This document shows positions 8,604-18,656 of a DNA stretch of 64,000 bases, piece after piece. Position 1 is the first letter of the stretch. Each line of letters begins with the position of its first letter. The position numbers and the translations under genes were made by a program. The notes beneath the pieces were generated by a model that ran no database searches, was not told the origin of the DNA, and was given only the letters and a program-made list of their open reading frames with translations. This DNA comes from Pseudomonadota bacterium (GTDB lineage Bacteria; Myxococcota_A; UBA796; GCA-2862545): NCBI GenBank assembly GCA_002862545.1, contig PKDJ01000260.1, forward strand, positions 1 through 64,000, in the 5' to 3' direction.

Positions 8604-10994
8604 ATGCTCGCCGTGCTCCTGCTGTCCCTGTCCGCGCTCGCCACCGACTGGCAGCAGCCACCTGCCGAGGTCATGGACGTGCTCCACGCTCCCAGCCTCC
8701 CGTGGACCTACACCGCGCCCTCGGGCGCCCACATGCTCCTGATCGATCCAGTGAGCTACCCGCCGCTGGCCGACTACGCGGCGGGCTGGCACGAGCTCGC
8801 AGGACGCAGGATCAAGCCGGGCTCGGGCGTCAGCTTCGGCCGCTACGGAGGCACCTCTCCTCGGGTGATCCCGGTCTCGGGCGGCGAGGAGATCCCCCTG
8901 GCGCTTCCCACCGATGCGCGGGTGCACGGCGTCGCCTGGACGGCCGATGGAGAGCGCTTCGCCCTGACCGTCGAGCGCGGCACCGACGTCGGGATCTGGG
9001 TGGGCTCGGTCGCCGGCGAGCTCCGCGAGCTGGAGGACCTGCGCGTCGCCCCGATGACCGGCAGCGTGAGCTGGCTCCCGGATCAACAGCGCCTGATGGT
9101 TCGCGCTGTGCCCGAGGGACGTGGCGCCGAGCCCGTCGCCCCGGCGATGCCGACCGGCCCGAAGGTCCTCGAGGGAGACGGTGCCACCGCGCGCTCCACC
9201 TACGAGTCCCGCAACCTGCTGAAGACCGCCCACGACGATGCGCTGTTCGACCATCACGCCACCAGCCAGCTGGTGATCGTCGACCCCGCCAAGGACAAGC
9301 AGACGCCCCTCGGCGAGCCCGGGGTCTACGCCAGCGCCAGCTGGTCTCCCAGCGGCAAGTACCTGCTGGTCGAGCGCCTCGTGGGGCCCTGGTCTCACGC
9401 GGTTCCAGCATGGCGCTTCGCCCACGAGGTCGAGGTCTGGAGCAAGAAGGGCAAGAAGGTCGCCACCGTGGCCTCGCTCCCTCTGGCCGATGAGGTCCCT
9501 GTCCGCGGCGTCCCCGAGGGCGTGCGCTCCGTCTCGTGGCAGGCGACGGCCCCGAACACGCTGTTCTGGACCGAGGCCCTCGACGGCGGTGACCCGATGG
9601 CCGAGGCCGAGCACCGCGACCGCCTGATGAAGCAGGAGGCGCCCTTCACTGGCGAGCCCACGGAGGTCTGGCGGGCCGCCCACCGCCTGTGGAGCGGCGG
9701 GCGCTGGCTCGACGAGGACACCCTGATGCTCACCGAGCGTGAGCGCATGAGGCGCTGGCGCTACACCTGGCTCGTCGACACGACGACCGGCGAGGCGCGC
9801 CCCTGGTTCGACCAGAGCGAGGACGAGCGCTACGCCTCACCAGGCTCACCGCAGCTCACCCGCCTGCCCAACGGCAAGTCCGTCCTCCGGCGGGAGGGTG
9901 ATTCCGTCTACTTCAGCGGCTCCGGGGCCTCCGATGAGGGCGACCGGCCCTTCCTCGACCTGCGCAGCACGACGAGCGGCGAGGTCGAGCGGCTGTTCCG
10001 AGCCGATGCCGACAAGTACGAGCGCTTCGTCGCGTTCTCCGGCGACGACCTGATCATCCAGTCGGAGTCGCCCACCGAGGTCCCGAACTACCACCGCGTC
10101 ACCCTGGGCGACACGATCGAAGCCGAGGATGGTGAGGCGACCCGCGCCCACACCCGGGCGCCGGTCACCGCCTTCGAGGACCCCGCACCCCAGCTCCGCC
10201 AGATCGAGAAGCGCATCGTCCGCTACGAGCGCGAAGACGGCGTGCCGCTCAGCTTCTACCTGTACCTGCCGCCCGGCTACGAGGAGGGCGAGACCCTCCC
10301 GACGGTGCTCTACGCCTACCCGCTGGAGTACTCGGACGCCGCGACCGCTGGCCAGGTCGCGGGCTCCAGCAAGCGCTTCGAGCGCATGGGCGGCGCGAGC
10401 CACATGTTCTTCCTGCTCCAGGGCTACGCCGTCCTCCACCGCACGGCGATGCCCATGGTGGGCGACCCGGAGACAGTCTACGACACCTTCGTGGAGCAGC
10501 TTGTCGACGACGCTGAGGCGGCGGTGGCCAAGGCCGTCGAGATCGGCGTCGCCGATCCGGAGCGCATCGGCGTGATCGGGCACAGCCACGGGGGCCTGAT
10601 GGTCGCGAACCTGCTCGCGCACACCGACTTGTTCGCCGCGGGCATCGCCCGGAGCGGGTCCTACAACAAGACCAACCAGCCCTTCGGCTACCAGTCCGAG
10701 CGGCGCTCCCTCTTTGAGGCCCGCGACCAGTACATCGCCGTCTCTCCCACCTTCTTCGCCGACCAGGTGAACGAGCCTGTGCTGGTGATCCACGGCGGGG
10801 CCGACAGCAACCCTGGCACGCTCACGCCACAGTCCGAGGTGTTCTTCGAGGCGGTGCGCGGCTCGGGCGGCACGGCGCGCCTCGTGCTCCTGCCCTTCGA
10901 GGACCACGGCTACCGCGCCAAGGAGAGCATCGAGCACGTGCTCTGGGAGCAGCTGCGCTGGTTCGACACGCACGTGAAGGGCACCGGCGACTGA
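8604..10994 (+). CDS. S9 prolyl-oligopeptidase family peptidase, secreted
   Basis: Signal peptide, beta-propeller then alpha/beta hydrolase with GHSHGG nucleophile motif and HGGAD/DHGY. Confidence 0.93.
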   Translation: MLAVLLLSLSALATDWQQPPAEVMDVLHAPSLPWTYTAPSGAHMLLIDPVSYPPLADYAAGWHELAGRRIKPGSGVSFGRYGGTSPRVIPVSGGEEIPLALPTDARVHGVAWTADGERFALTVERGTDVGIWVGSVAGELRELEDLRVAPMTGSVSWLPDQQRLMVRAVPEGRGAEPVAPAMPTGPKVLEGDGATARSTYESRNLLKTAHDDALFDHHATSQLVIVDPAKDKQTPLGEPGVYASASWSPSGKYLLVERLVGPWSHAVPAWRFAHEVEVWSKKGKKVATVASLPLADEVPVRGVPEGVRSVSWQATAPNTLFWTEALDGGDPMAEAEHRDRLMKQEAPFTGEPTEVWRAAHRLWSGGRWLDEDTLMLTERERMRRWRYTWLVDTTTGEARPWFDQSEDERYASPGSPQLTRLPNGKSVLRREGDSVYFSGSGASDEGDRPFLDLRSTTSGEVERLFRADADKYERFVAFSGDDLIIQSESPTEVPNYHRVTLGDTIEAEDGEATRAHTRAPVTAFEDPAPQLRQIEKRIVRYEREDGVPLSFYLYLPPGYEEGETLPTVLYAYPLEYSDAATAGQVAGSSKRFERMGGASHMFFLLQGYAVLHRTAMPMVGDPETVYDTFVEQLVDDAEAAVAKAVEIGVADPERIGVIGHSHGGLMVANLLAHTDLFAAGIARSGSYNKTNQPFGYQSERRSLFEARDQYIAVSPTFFADQVNEPVLVIHGGADSNPGTLTPQSEVFFEAVRGSGGTARLVLLPFEDHGYRAKESIEHVLWEQLRWFDTHVKGTGD

Positions 10995-11047
10995 GCCTGC
11001 ACCTCCGCACCAGCCACTCTTCATCAAGGGATTCACCGGAGCCCCCC

Positions 11048-12187
11048 ATGCACCGCAACGTCCTCCTGCCCCTCCTGCTCTGGGCCTGCCCGAGCACCGA
11101 CCCTTCGGAGAGCGAGCTCGACGCACCGACCGACACCGGAAGCGCGACGAGCGCGCCGTCATGGCTCGACATCTCGGCCGAGCTGAAGTCCGTCAAGGGC
11201 AACCGCGCGCCGGGACTGGTGGGTGCGGTCGCACGTGCCGACGAGCTGGTCGCGCTCGGTGCGGCAGGACGACGCAAGCGCGGTGGAGGAGGGGACGTGC
11301 TGCCGGACGATGTCTTTCACATCGGCTCGGTGACCAAGGTCTACACGGCACTGCTCGTCGCCCGCTTGGTCGATGCCGGCGAGACATCCTGGGAGCTGAC
11401 CCTCGGTGAGGTGTTCCCCGACGCCCACCCAGACTGGTCGGAGATCACCCTCGAGATGCTGCTCCGACATGAGAGCGGCGCGACCGGGTCTCTCGGAGAC
11501 GACTTCCCGGCCTTGTGGGCGCAGATGTTCGAGGACGGCGACGCCGACGTGATGCAGACCCGCGCCCAGCTCGCGGACACCGTCCTCGCCGAGCCGCCTA
11601 CGCATCCTCCCGGCTCCGTCGTGTACTCCAATGCGGGGCTCACGCTCGTCGGCGCGGCCCTCGAGGCCCAGCGCGGCGTCGCCTGGGAGGAAGACCTCAC
11701 CACCTGGGTGCTCGAGCCCCTGGGTCAGACCGACTGTGGCTTCGGACCCCCGCTGGGCGACCAGCCCTGGGGCCACGACTACTTCACCGGCGACCCGGTG
11801 GACCCGACAGATCCGTATGCCGACAACCCCCCAGCGCTCGGCCCGGCCGGCACCCTGGCCTGCCCAGTGGCCTCGCTGGCTGGACTGGGGCAGGCCTACC
11901 TGCAGGCCGACGGCGGCGACACGTCTTTCCTCTCGGCCGAGAGCTACGCCGTGCTGACCGCGCCCAACAGCGTCGACCTCGTGCCGGGGATGGTGGTCAG
12001 CGACGACCAGCCGTGGGCCGGCGGCCGGGCCTACGCGATGACCGGCTCCAACTCCTACTGGTACGCGACGATCTGGATCGCGCCGGCCCTGGACCGCACC
12101 TTCGCCGTGATCGCCAACAGTGGCACGCCCGAGAGCGCAGACGCCGTCAACGACGCGATCCTGCTGATGATCGACGAGGAGCTGTAG
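11048..12187 (+). CDS. Serine hydrolase, class C beta-lactamase-like lipoprotein
   Basis: LLLWAC lipobox; SVTK and YSNAG motifs. Confidence 0.9.
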   Translation: MHRNVLLPLLLWACPSTDPSESELDAPTDTGSATSAPSWLDISAELKSVKGNRAPGLVGAVARADELVALGAAGRRKRGGGGDVLPDDVFHIGSVTKVYTALLVARLVDAGETSWELTLGEVFPDAHPDWSEITLEMLLRHESGATGSLGDDFPALWAQMFEDGDADVMQTRAQLADTVLAEPPTHPPGSVVYSNAGLTLVGAALEAQRGVAWEEDLTTWVLEPLGQTDCGFGPPLGDQPWGHDYFTGDPVDPTDPYADNPPALGPAGTLACPVASLAGLGQAYLQADGGDTSFLSAESYAVLTAPNSVDLVPGMVVSDDQPWAGGRAYAMTGSNSYWYATIWIAPALDRTFAVIANSGTPESADAVNDAILLMIDEEL

Positions 12188-12336
12188 CCCCTGGCACCGC
12201 TCCGGGCGGCCCGGGTCGACCCGAGGGCTGTCGGCCACTGCCTGCTTGAGAGCCCCCATCCGGCCACATCTGCCGTGGTCGGACGTCGACGTTCGGTGGC
12301 GCTGCCGGTGTATGCCGGACTACACCCCGCGCGCTG

Positions 12337-12365
12337 ACGGGGGCCGCCCCGACCGAGGCCCCCGT
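12337..12365 (+). promoter_or_regulatory. Hairpin over the helicase ribosome-binding site and GTG start
   Basis: ACGGGGGCC-gccccgaccga-GGCCCCCGT; the right arm contains the first two bases of the GTG start at 12364 and part of a GAGG SD-like sequence. Confidence 0.45.
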
Positions 12366-14019
12366 GACCGACCCGACGCCCTTCTCGGACTTCGACCTCG
12401 ACCCCAAGCTCCTGCGCGCCATCGAGGTGCTGGGGTTCGAGAGCGCGACGCCCATCCAGGCTGCAGCCATTCCGAAGCTCCTCACCGGGGTCGACATGAT
12501 CGGCCGCGCGCGGACCGGCTCCGGCAAGACCGCCGCCTTCGCCATCCCGCTGCTTCAGCGGCTGACGGCCAACCCGGGCGGCATCGGCGCACTGGTGCTC
12601 TCCCCGACCCGAGAGCTGGCGCTGCAGGTCACCGACGCGATGCGTGAGTTCGCGCGCTACCTGCCGATCCGCGTGGCAACGATCTACGGTGGCACCCCGT
12701 TCCCGCCCCAGCTGCGGGCCCTGAAGACGGCCTCTGTGGTCGTCGGCACGCCCGGCCGGCTGCTCGACCACCTCAACCGCGGCACCCTCGACCTGTCCCA
12801 GGTCCAGGTCGTGGTGCTCGACGAGGCCGACGAGATGCTCCGCATGGGCTTCATCGAGGACGTGACGACCCTCATGGACGCCACGCCCGAGACCCGCCAG
12901 GTGGCCTTGTTCTCGGCGACCATGCCGCCGCAGATCAAGCGCCTGGCCGAGAGCCGCCTCAACGAGGTGGTCGAGGTGCAGGTCGAGTCCGGCGGCCTGT
13001 CCACCGCTCACATCACCCAGCAGTGGATGCGCGTGCCCCAGCGGCACAAGCTCGACGCACTGCTCCGGGTGCTCCGGGGCACCGAGCGCGGCACCACGCT
13101 GATCTTTGCCCGCACCCGCGCGGGCTGCGCCGAGGTGGCCGACGCCCTGGCCGAGGCCGGCTTCGCCGCGGACGCCCTGCATGGCGACCTCAACCAGGCA
13201 GCCCGAGAGCGTGTGCTCGCTCGGCTGCGCTCCAAGCAGCTCGAGGTGGTCGTCGCCACCGACGTGGCGGCCCGCGGCATCGACGTCGACCACATCACCC
13301 ACGTGGTGAACCTCGACCTGCCGCTCGACACCGAGGTCTACGTCCACCGCATCGGCCGCACGGGCCGCGTCGGGCGGGAGGGCACGGCGATCTCGCTGGC
13401 GACGCCCCGCGAGGTGCACAAGATCCGAGACCTCAGTCGACGCCTGAAGGTCGACATCGAGCGGGTCGGCGTCCCGAGCGACGCCGACATCGTGGAGCGC
13501 CGCCGCGGTGGCGTTCAGGCCGCATTGGCCGAGGCGATGGGTGAGGCCCACGGCGGCGTCCGTGCCTGGCTCCGGACCGTGATCGAGCAGAACGACTGGT
13601 CACCCGAGGATGTCGCGGCAGCCGCCATCGTGATGCTCGCGGGCGCTGAGCCCTTCGATGACGGCGCGCAGAATGCCCCTCCGGTGTGGGCCCGGGAGCG
13701 CAACCCGCGCCAGGGTCGCAGCGACGGCCTGTCCCCCGGTCGTCCCCACCGTCGCGAGGACTCCAACGAGGTCGCGCTGTTCATCCCCATCGGCAAGCGA
13801 GGCCACCTGCGCCCCCGCGACGTGGTGGGTGCGCTCGCCAACGAGGCTGGAATCGACGGCCGCACCATCGGCAAGGTCACGATCCTCGACCGAAAGACCT
13901 TCGTGGGTGTGTCCCGCGAGACCGCAAACCAGGTGCTCTCGCGCATCGACCGCCTGGTGATCAGGGGTCAGGAGGTCCCGGTGCGGCTCGCGCGTCCTCG
14001 CACCGGGCGGAAGTGGTAG
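12364..14019 (+). CDS. deaD: DEAD/DEAH-box RNA helicase with C-terminal DbpA-type RNA-binding domain
   Basis: ARTGSGKTAAF, PTRELALQ, VVLDEADEML, SATMP, HRIGRTGRVGREG; C-terminal VALFIPIGKRGHLRPRDVVGALANEAGIDGRTIGKVTILDRKTFVGV. Confidence 0.96.
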   Translation: MTDPTPFSDFDLDPKLLRAIEVLGFESATPIQAAAIPKLLTGVDMIGRARTGSGKTAAFAIPLLQRLTANPGGIGALVLSPTRELALQVTDAMREFARYLPIRVATIYGGTPFPPQLRALKTASVVVGTPGRLLDHLNRGTLDLSQVQVVVLDEADEMLRMGFIEDVTTLMDATPETRQVALFSATMPPQIKRLAESRLNEVVEVQVESGGLSTAHITQQWMRVPQRHKLDALLRVLRGTERGTTLIFARTRAGCAEVADALAEAGFAADALHGDLNQAARERVLARLRSKQLEVVVATDVAARGIDVDHITHVVNLDLPLDTEVYVHRIGRTGRVGREGTAISLATPREVHKIRDLSRRLKVDIERVGVPSDADIVERRRGGVQAALAEAMGEAHGGVRAWLRTVIEQNDWSPEDVAAAAIVMLAGAEPFDDGAQNAPPVWARERNPRQGRSDGLSPGRPHRREDSNEVALFIPIGKRGHLRPRDVVGALANEAGIDGRTIGKVTILDRKTFVGVSRETANQVLSRIDRLVIRGQEVPVRLARPRTGRKW

Positions 14020-14034
14020 GCGCGACCTACCACT
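14012..14034. terminator. Bidirectional terminator-like palindrome containing both convergent stop codons
   Basis: AGTGGTAGG-CGCGA-CCTACCACT, 9-bp perfect arms; both flanking genes end in TGG TAG within the arms. Confidence 0.65.
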
Positions 14035-15721
14035 CAGACTCGCGCGGCACCCAGAGCGCCTCGGGCCGAGCGCGCCAGCCCGTCTTCGGCATGAGCGCGT
14101 CGTCACCGTCCTCGAAGAGATCTTCCTCGAGGCGGTAGTGGTTGCCGACGGCCCGCATGAAGGGCTGCGTGCCCACGAGCAGACCTGCCCAGCGTCCTGC
14201 CCGGATCTCCTTCTCAATGTTCCACAGATCGTGGAAGAAGGGACCGTCTCGGTGGTTGCAGTCCCACACGGCCATCGCATGCAGTGAGGGAGACTTGCCC
14301 GCGAGGACGGGCATCCACGACGCAAACGGGGAGAGGACCGGACCGTCGAGCTCCCGCATGCGCTCGACGAGGCGCCAGCCCGCCTCTCGATCGGCATCCG
14401 TCGGGACGAGCCGCTCCGGATGCAGGCGCCACGCCGACCACCCAAGCTGAGCGGTCAGGACGACGGACGCAAGCGCCGCCCCGGGCAGCGAGGCCGAGGC
14501 GCGAGACAGGAGCAGCGCGCCCCCGAGTGCAGCCGACCAGTACAGAGGAGCATGGACGTTGACGAAGCCCCCGTGGTGCGCGCGCATCCACAGCGCCAGC
14601 ACCGCGGCCGAGACGACGACGCCCGCGACCAGGACCTCTCGCCACTCCGGCAGCTCTCCGCGAAGACGGGTACGCAGGCAATCCGCTGCCCACACCGCAG
14701 CGGCCAGTGCGCCAGCCGCGAGCGCGAAGGCCGCGCCCCCCGTCGTGCTCGTCCACACCGGCGGCGGCGGCGGCGCGTAGGTGAGCCACCACCCCAGCCC
14801 CATGCCGGCCCACACAGGCACGCCGGCCGTCAGCCACGGAGGCAGACCCGACGTGCGTGCGGCGCGGTAGACCAGCCCCACGGCTCCGAGCGGCAGCATC
14901 ACCGGGAGCGCCATGCCCCACTCGCGGACCGTGTCGTTCAGGCCCTTCTCCCAGCGGACCGGGTGGGAGAGCGGCACCTCGAGCAGGTAGGTCAGGAAGG
15001 CCCCGTCGCTCGAGAGCTGCAGCCAGGTGGTTCCCAGGACGACCGGAAGGACGAAGGCGGCGACGAACGCTCCCGCGTCGCGACCGCTCCGCAGCGCGAT
15101 CCCGAAGGCGATGGGCGCTGCGAAGGCGCCCAGGTTGTGCTTGGTCGCCACGGCAGCCGCCAGCAGCAGCCCGGCGATGACCGCAGCACGGCGCCCCGTC
15201 CCGAGGGCCGCGACGACCGACCAGCCCGCCAGGGCGATCGCCAGGGTGTCAGGCCGCACCAGATCATAGAACGCACCACTCTGCGGATACGTGCCGAGGA
15301 AGGTCACACTCGCTGCGAGCCCGAGCCAGCGCGGTCCTCCGAGCCGCTGCAGGGCCGCCGGCACGGACGCCGCGGCCGCGACGAGCGCGAGCAGGGAGAG
15401 CGCGCGCCCCAGCCAGAGCGACAGTCCGAAGAGGCTCCCGAGCGCCGCGAGTGTCGCGGCGTAGCCAGGCGGGTAGACGAAGGGGACGAACTCCGGGCTC
15501 GGCGGGGCGTAGACCGGCTCCAGCGACAGGATCCGCCAGGCATGCACGAGGATGCCCCCCTCCATCCACTCCAGATCGAAGGGGTAGGTGAGCCGCGCCG
15601 CCCACACCGGCACAAGCCCCGCGAGCAGCGCGATCGCCGCCAGACCCGGCAGCACGGCAGGCCCCCACCGCAGGAGCGGAGAGCGGTCGGGATCAGCGCT
15701 CGCGGGGTCGGACTGGGGCAT
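14027..15721 (-). CDS. Polytopic membrane protein, GT-C/PMT-like glycosyltransferase
   Basis: Multiple TM segments; TYPFDLEWMEGGILVHAWRI acidic first-loop motif typical of GT-C fold enzymes. Confidence 0.6.
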   Translation of the reverse strand: MPQSDPASADPDRSPLLRWGPAVLPGLAAIALLAGLVPVWAARLTYPFDLEWMEGGILVHAWRILSLEPVYAPPSPEFVPFVYPPGYAATLAALGSLFGLSLWLGRALSLLALVAAAASVPAALQRLGGPRWLGLAASVTFLGTYPQSGAFYDLVRPDTLAIALAGWSVVAALGTGRRAAVIAGLLLAAAVATKHNLGAFAAPIAFGIALRSGRDAGAFVAAFVLPVVLGTTWLQLSSDGAFLTYLLEVPLSHPVRWEKGLNDTVREWGMALPVMLPLGAVGLVYRAARTSGLPPWLTAGVPVWAGMGLGWWLTYAPPPPPVWTSTTGGAAFALAAGALAAAVWAADCLRTRLRGELPEWREVLVAGVVVSAAVLALWMRAHHGGFVNVHAPLYWSAALGGALLLSRASASLPGAALASVVLTAQLGWSAWRLHPERLVPTDADREAGWRLVERMRELDGPVLSPFASWMPVLAGKSPSLHAMAVWDCNHRDGPFFHDLWNIEKEIRAGRWAGLLVGTQPFMRAVGNHYRLEEDLFEDGDDALMPKTGWRARPEALWVPRESEW

Positions 15722-15795
15722 GGCTTGGGTCGCTTCCGCCTAACCACCAGCGGACCACAGTGGCCCCCACCCCTCGCGGCAGGTAGGGTGCGCGC

Positions 15796-18423
15796 ATGCC
15801 GCACCCCCGGGCCAGGCTGGCGGTCGTGGCCGCTTGTGCGGTCGCCGCCGTCGCACACCAGGCCACCCACTGGCACTGGTTCATCGAAGACGCCGCGATC
15901 AGCTTCGCCTATGCACGCAACCTGATCGACGGCTTCGGGCTCGTGCCCTTTCCGGGCGGAGAGCGCGTAGAGGCCGTGAGCAACCCCACGTGGGTCGCCC
16001 TGCTCGCGCTGTTCCAGGCGGTGGGGCTCGACGGCTTCACCATCGCAAAGCCCCTGGCCGCTGGACTCACCGCCTGGACGGTCTACGCCGTGTGGCGCAT
16101 CGCCTCCCTCGCGCTGCCTGATCATCGAGGCCCTGGCGCGCTCGTGGCCTGCGTCGCTCTGGCCGCCAGTGCCCAGCACGCGATCTGGTCCGCCAGCGGT
16201 CTCGAGAACGCCCTCTTCGCAGCCCTGCTCGCGGGCATGGTCTGGCGCATCGCCCTCGAGGCGCGTGACGGAGGCGCACCCTGGTCGGCCCTCATCGCGC
16301 TGCTCCTGGCCTGGACCCGACCCGAGGGGCTCGCCTACGCCGCCACCGCGGGCGCGTGGTACGCCGCCGCGACCTGGCGCAGCCGTGGCTGGCGTCCCGC
16401 AGCCGTCTGGGCCGCAGCGGTGCTCTTGCCCTCGCTGGTGCTCGAAGGCCTCCGCCTCGCCTACTTCGCCTGGCCGCTGCCCAACACGGTCTACGCCAAG
16501 GTCGGCTCGCACGGGATCGTCCTGCTCGACTGGGACGCCCGTGGCTGGGGCCAGCTCCGCGAGTGGGCTGGCCGCCTGTGGACGGGCTGGTGGGCTCCGG
16601 TCGTCGCGATCGCCGTCGTGGGGCGCCGACACACGTGGTGGGTGCTCGCCGCGGTCGGCGGGCTCGCAGCCTGGCTGTGGTGGCCCTCCCCCCCGGAGTC
16701 GATCGTCCTCCTGCGGCTGCTCGCCGTCCTGGGACTGGGCATGGCCGCGCCGCTGTTCGCGCTGCAGCACGACGACCCGTCGGCCGGAGTGGCGCGCGGT
16801 CTCTCGGGACACCTGCTCGTCGCTGGTCTCGGCTACGCGATCGCGGTCGACGGCGACTGGATGGGTGCCTACCGCTGGATGAGCCTAGTGGCGGTCCCCC
16901 TCGCCGTGTTGATCGCCGTGGGCCTGACCCTCCTCGCGGACCGCCTCGCCGAGCGCACCGACGGCGCGCACTGGGGCCCGGTCACCTGGACGACCCTGTC
17001 CATCGCCACCGGCCTGCTGCTGCCTCCAAACCTCTCGCAGACCCGAGATCATCTCTACTACAACACCGACGTGACCCCCCACGAGGTCCGCCGACGCCTG
17101 GACTACCTCCGAGAGATCGTCCAGCGAACGCACCACCTGGGCGAGGTGGTGAACTTCGACATCGACATGGGGGCCTTCCTCTGGTGGGCGCCGGACTTCC
17201 GAGTGCTCGACATGGGTGGGCTGGTCGACGTCCCGATGGCCCACCACTGGTACCAGCAGCGGGCCTTCATCACCGAGTATCTGCGCGACGAGCGACCACC
17301 GACCTTCGCGAACGTCGGCAACGGCAACTGGTGGACCCGGCACACGGGCATGCGGCAGTACGACTGGTTCGTCGACGACTACTTCGTCCTGCCCGGCTAC
17401 GAGACCGGCCGCGGGGCCATCTTTCCGGGCATCCACGCCCGTCGCGACCTGATCACCGCGGACCCCGCGGCCGTGGTGGGCCCTCGTCGAGTCACCTTCG
17501 AGCAGGGCCTGTCCCTGGCCGACCTCCGCCTGCCTGCGCCCTGGGTCGCGGGCCAGCCCAGCTACGTCGAGACGCCGCTGGTCACGGACCGCGTGCGGGC
17601 TCAGGCGTCGGGCATCGTGCTGAAGGCCTTCCTCGCCGGTCAGGGGCGCCTGCACACCTGGGTCGTGCCGCTGGACCATGGTCTGCTCGACCTGGATGGC
17701 TGGGGACCCGCGGAGGCACTCCGCGGTCGCCACACGACCCGACTGCCCCAAGACTGGCCCGACGGTCGCTACACACTGGGCCTGGTGGTGACCGGACCCG
17801 GCGGCCGTGTGTGGCGGGCGACCGAGGCACCGGCAGGCGCCGAGCTCGACGGACCACCGCTCGTCGCGGCGGGTGAGGTCCGCTTCCCGGACGCCGTGGA
17901 GGTCGTGTCGTCAGACGTGCTCGCAGAGCGCGTGACGGCCCTCCGGACTCGAGTCCGACAGGTCGCCGACGCAGGTGACTGCGGCGACTCAGAGCGCCTC
18001 TGGGAGCAGCTCGCGCGCCACCGCGCCACGCGTCCGCGCTGGGTGCGGCGCGAGCGCGGCGAGGTCGCGCCCGCCATCGGCGCCTGCTGGGCACGGGCGA
18101 CCGACGGTCGGCCAGACGCAGAGGCAGCCCGCCTGCTGGAGCGCTCCCACCGCTGGAGCCCCTACGGAGCAACCCTCCGCGAGCGCGGCGCGCCCGTTGC
18201 GGCACGGCTGCTCGACTCTGCGGCAGAGGCCTGGTCCCGAGACGACTGGGATGCCGCCTACGCAGACTATTCCTTGGTTCTTCGCTTCCAGCCGACCCGT
18301 GCCTGGGTGCGCCGCTGGGCCGAAGAGGCGCGCGACGAGCGGCTCGGCCTGAGGGACGACGTGCGCATCGGCCGGGGCGGTGAAGACGACCTCCGACGCA
18401 CAGAGGCGTCGGCCGAGCCCTGA
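15796..18423 (+). CDS. Polytopic membrane protein, GT-C-like glycosyltransferase with large C-terminal domain
   Basis: N-terminal TM, HWFIEDAAISFAYARNLIDGFGLVPFPGGERVEAVSNPTW, multiple TM helices; divergent from 14027..15721. Confidence 0.6.
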   Translation: MPHPRARLAVVAACAVAAVAHQATHWHWFIEDAAISFAYARNLIDGFGLVPFPGGERVEAVSNPTWVALLALFQAVGLDGFTIAKPLAAGLTAWTVYAVWRIASLALPDHRGPGALVACVALAASAQHAIWSASGLENALFAALLAGMVWRIALEARDGGAPWSALIALLLAWTRPEGLAYAATAGAWYAAATWRSRGWRPAAVWAAAVLLPSLVLEGLRLAYFAWPLPNTVYAKVGSHGIVLLDWDARGWGQLREWAGRLWTGWWAPVVAIAVVGRRHTWWVLAAVGGLAAWLWWPSPPESIVLLRLLAVLGLGMAAPLFALQHDDPSAGVARGLSGHLLVAGLGYAIAVDGDWMGAYRWMSLVAVPLAVLIAVGLTLLADRLAERTDGAHWGPVTWTTLSIATGLLLPPNLSQTRDHLYYNTDVTPHEVRRRLDYLREIVQRTHHLGEVVNFDIDMGAFLWWAPDFRVLDMGGLVDVPMAHHWYQQRAFITEYLRDERPPTFANVGNGNWWTRHTGMRQYDWFVDDYFVLPGYETGRGAIFPGIHARRDLITADPAAVVGPRRVTFEQGLSLADLRLPAPWVAGQPSYVETPLVTDRVRAQASGIVLKAFLAGQGRLHTWVVPLDHGLLDLDGWGPAEALRGRHTTRLPQDWPDGRYTLGLVVTGPGGRVWRATEAPAGAELDGPPLVAAGEVRFPDAVEVVSSDVLAERVTALRTRVRQVADAGDCGDSERLWEQLARHRATRPRWVRRERGEVAPAIGACWARATDGRPDAEAARLLERSHRWSPYGATLRERGAPVAARLLDSAAEAWSRDDWDAAYADYSLVLRFQPTRAWVRRWAEEARDERLGLRDDVRIGRGGEDDLRRTEASAEP

Positions 18424-18656
18424 GCGAGCGTCTGGGCTGCCTGCGCCTTCGACACGCCAGCCAGCGACCAAAATGCGCGGAAGAAGCGCAAAGGGAGTGC
18501 CAAGACCGCACCCGCCCCGAGGCCACGAGGATCCCCGACAGACACGGGCGCACGGCCCGAATCCACGACCAGGGCTGCGCGTCGTCACGCCCGACACGGC
18601 CCGTGACTCTCTCACGCCGGCTATCCTCCCTTGAAGAACCTCCAGGGGAGCATGCG

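Noticed and set aside
12212-12223. CGGGTCGACCCG 12-bp palindrome downstream of the beta-lactamase-like gene
   Set aside because: Too short and GC-rich to separate from chance in this composition; may be part of a terminator but unsupported.
12055-13551. 498-aa minus-strand ORF
   Set aside because: Antisense to the DEAD-box helicase; Arg/His/Gly-biased shadow ORF.
14420-15925. 501-aa plus-strand ORF
   Set aside because: Antisense to the GT-C-like membrane protein; charged low-complexity sequence with no domain.
15304-16812. 502-aa minus-strand ORF
   Set aside because: Spans two divergent genes out of frame; no domain.
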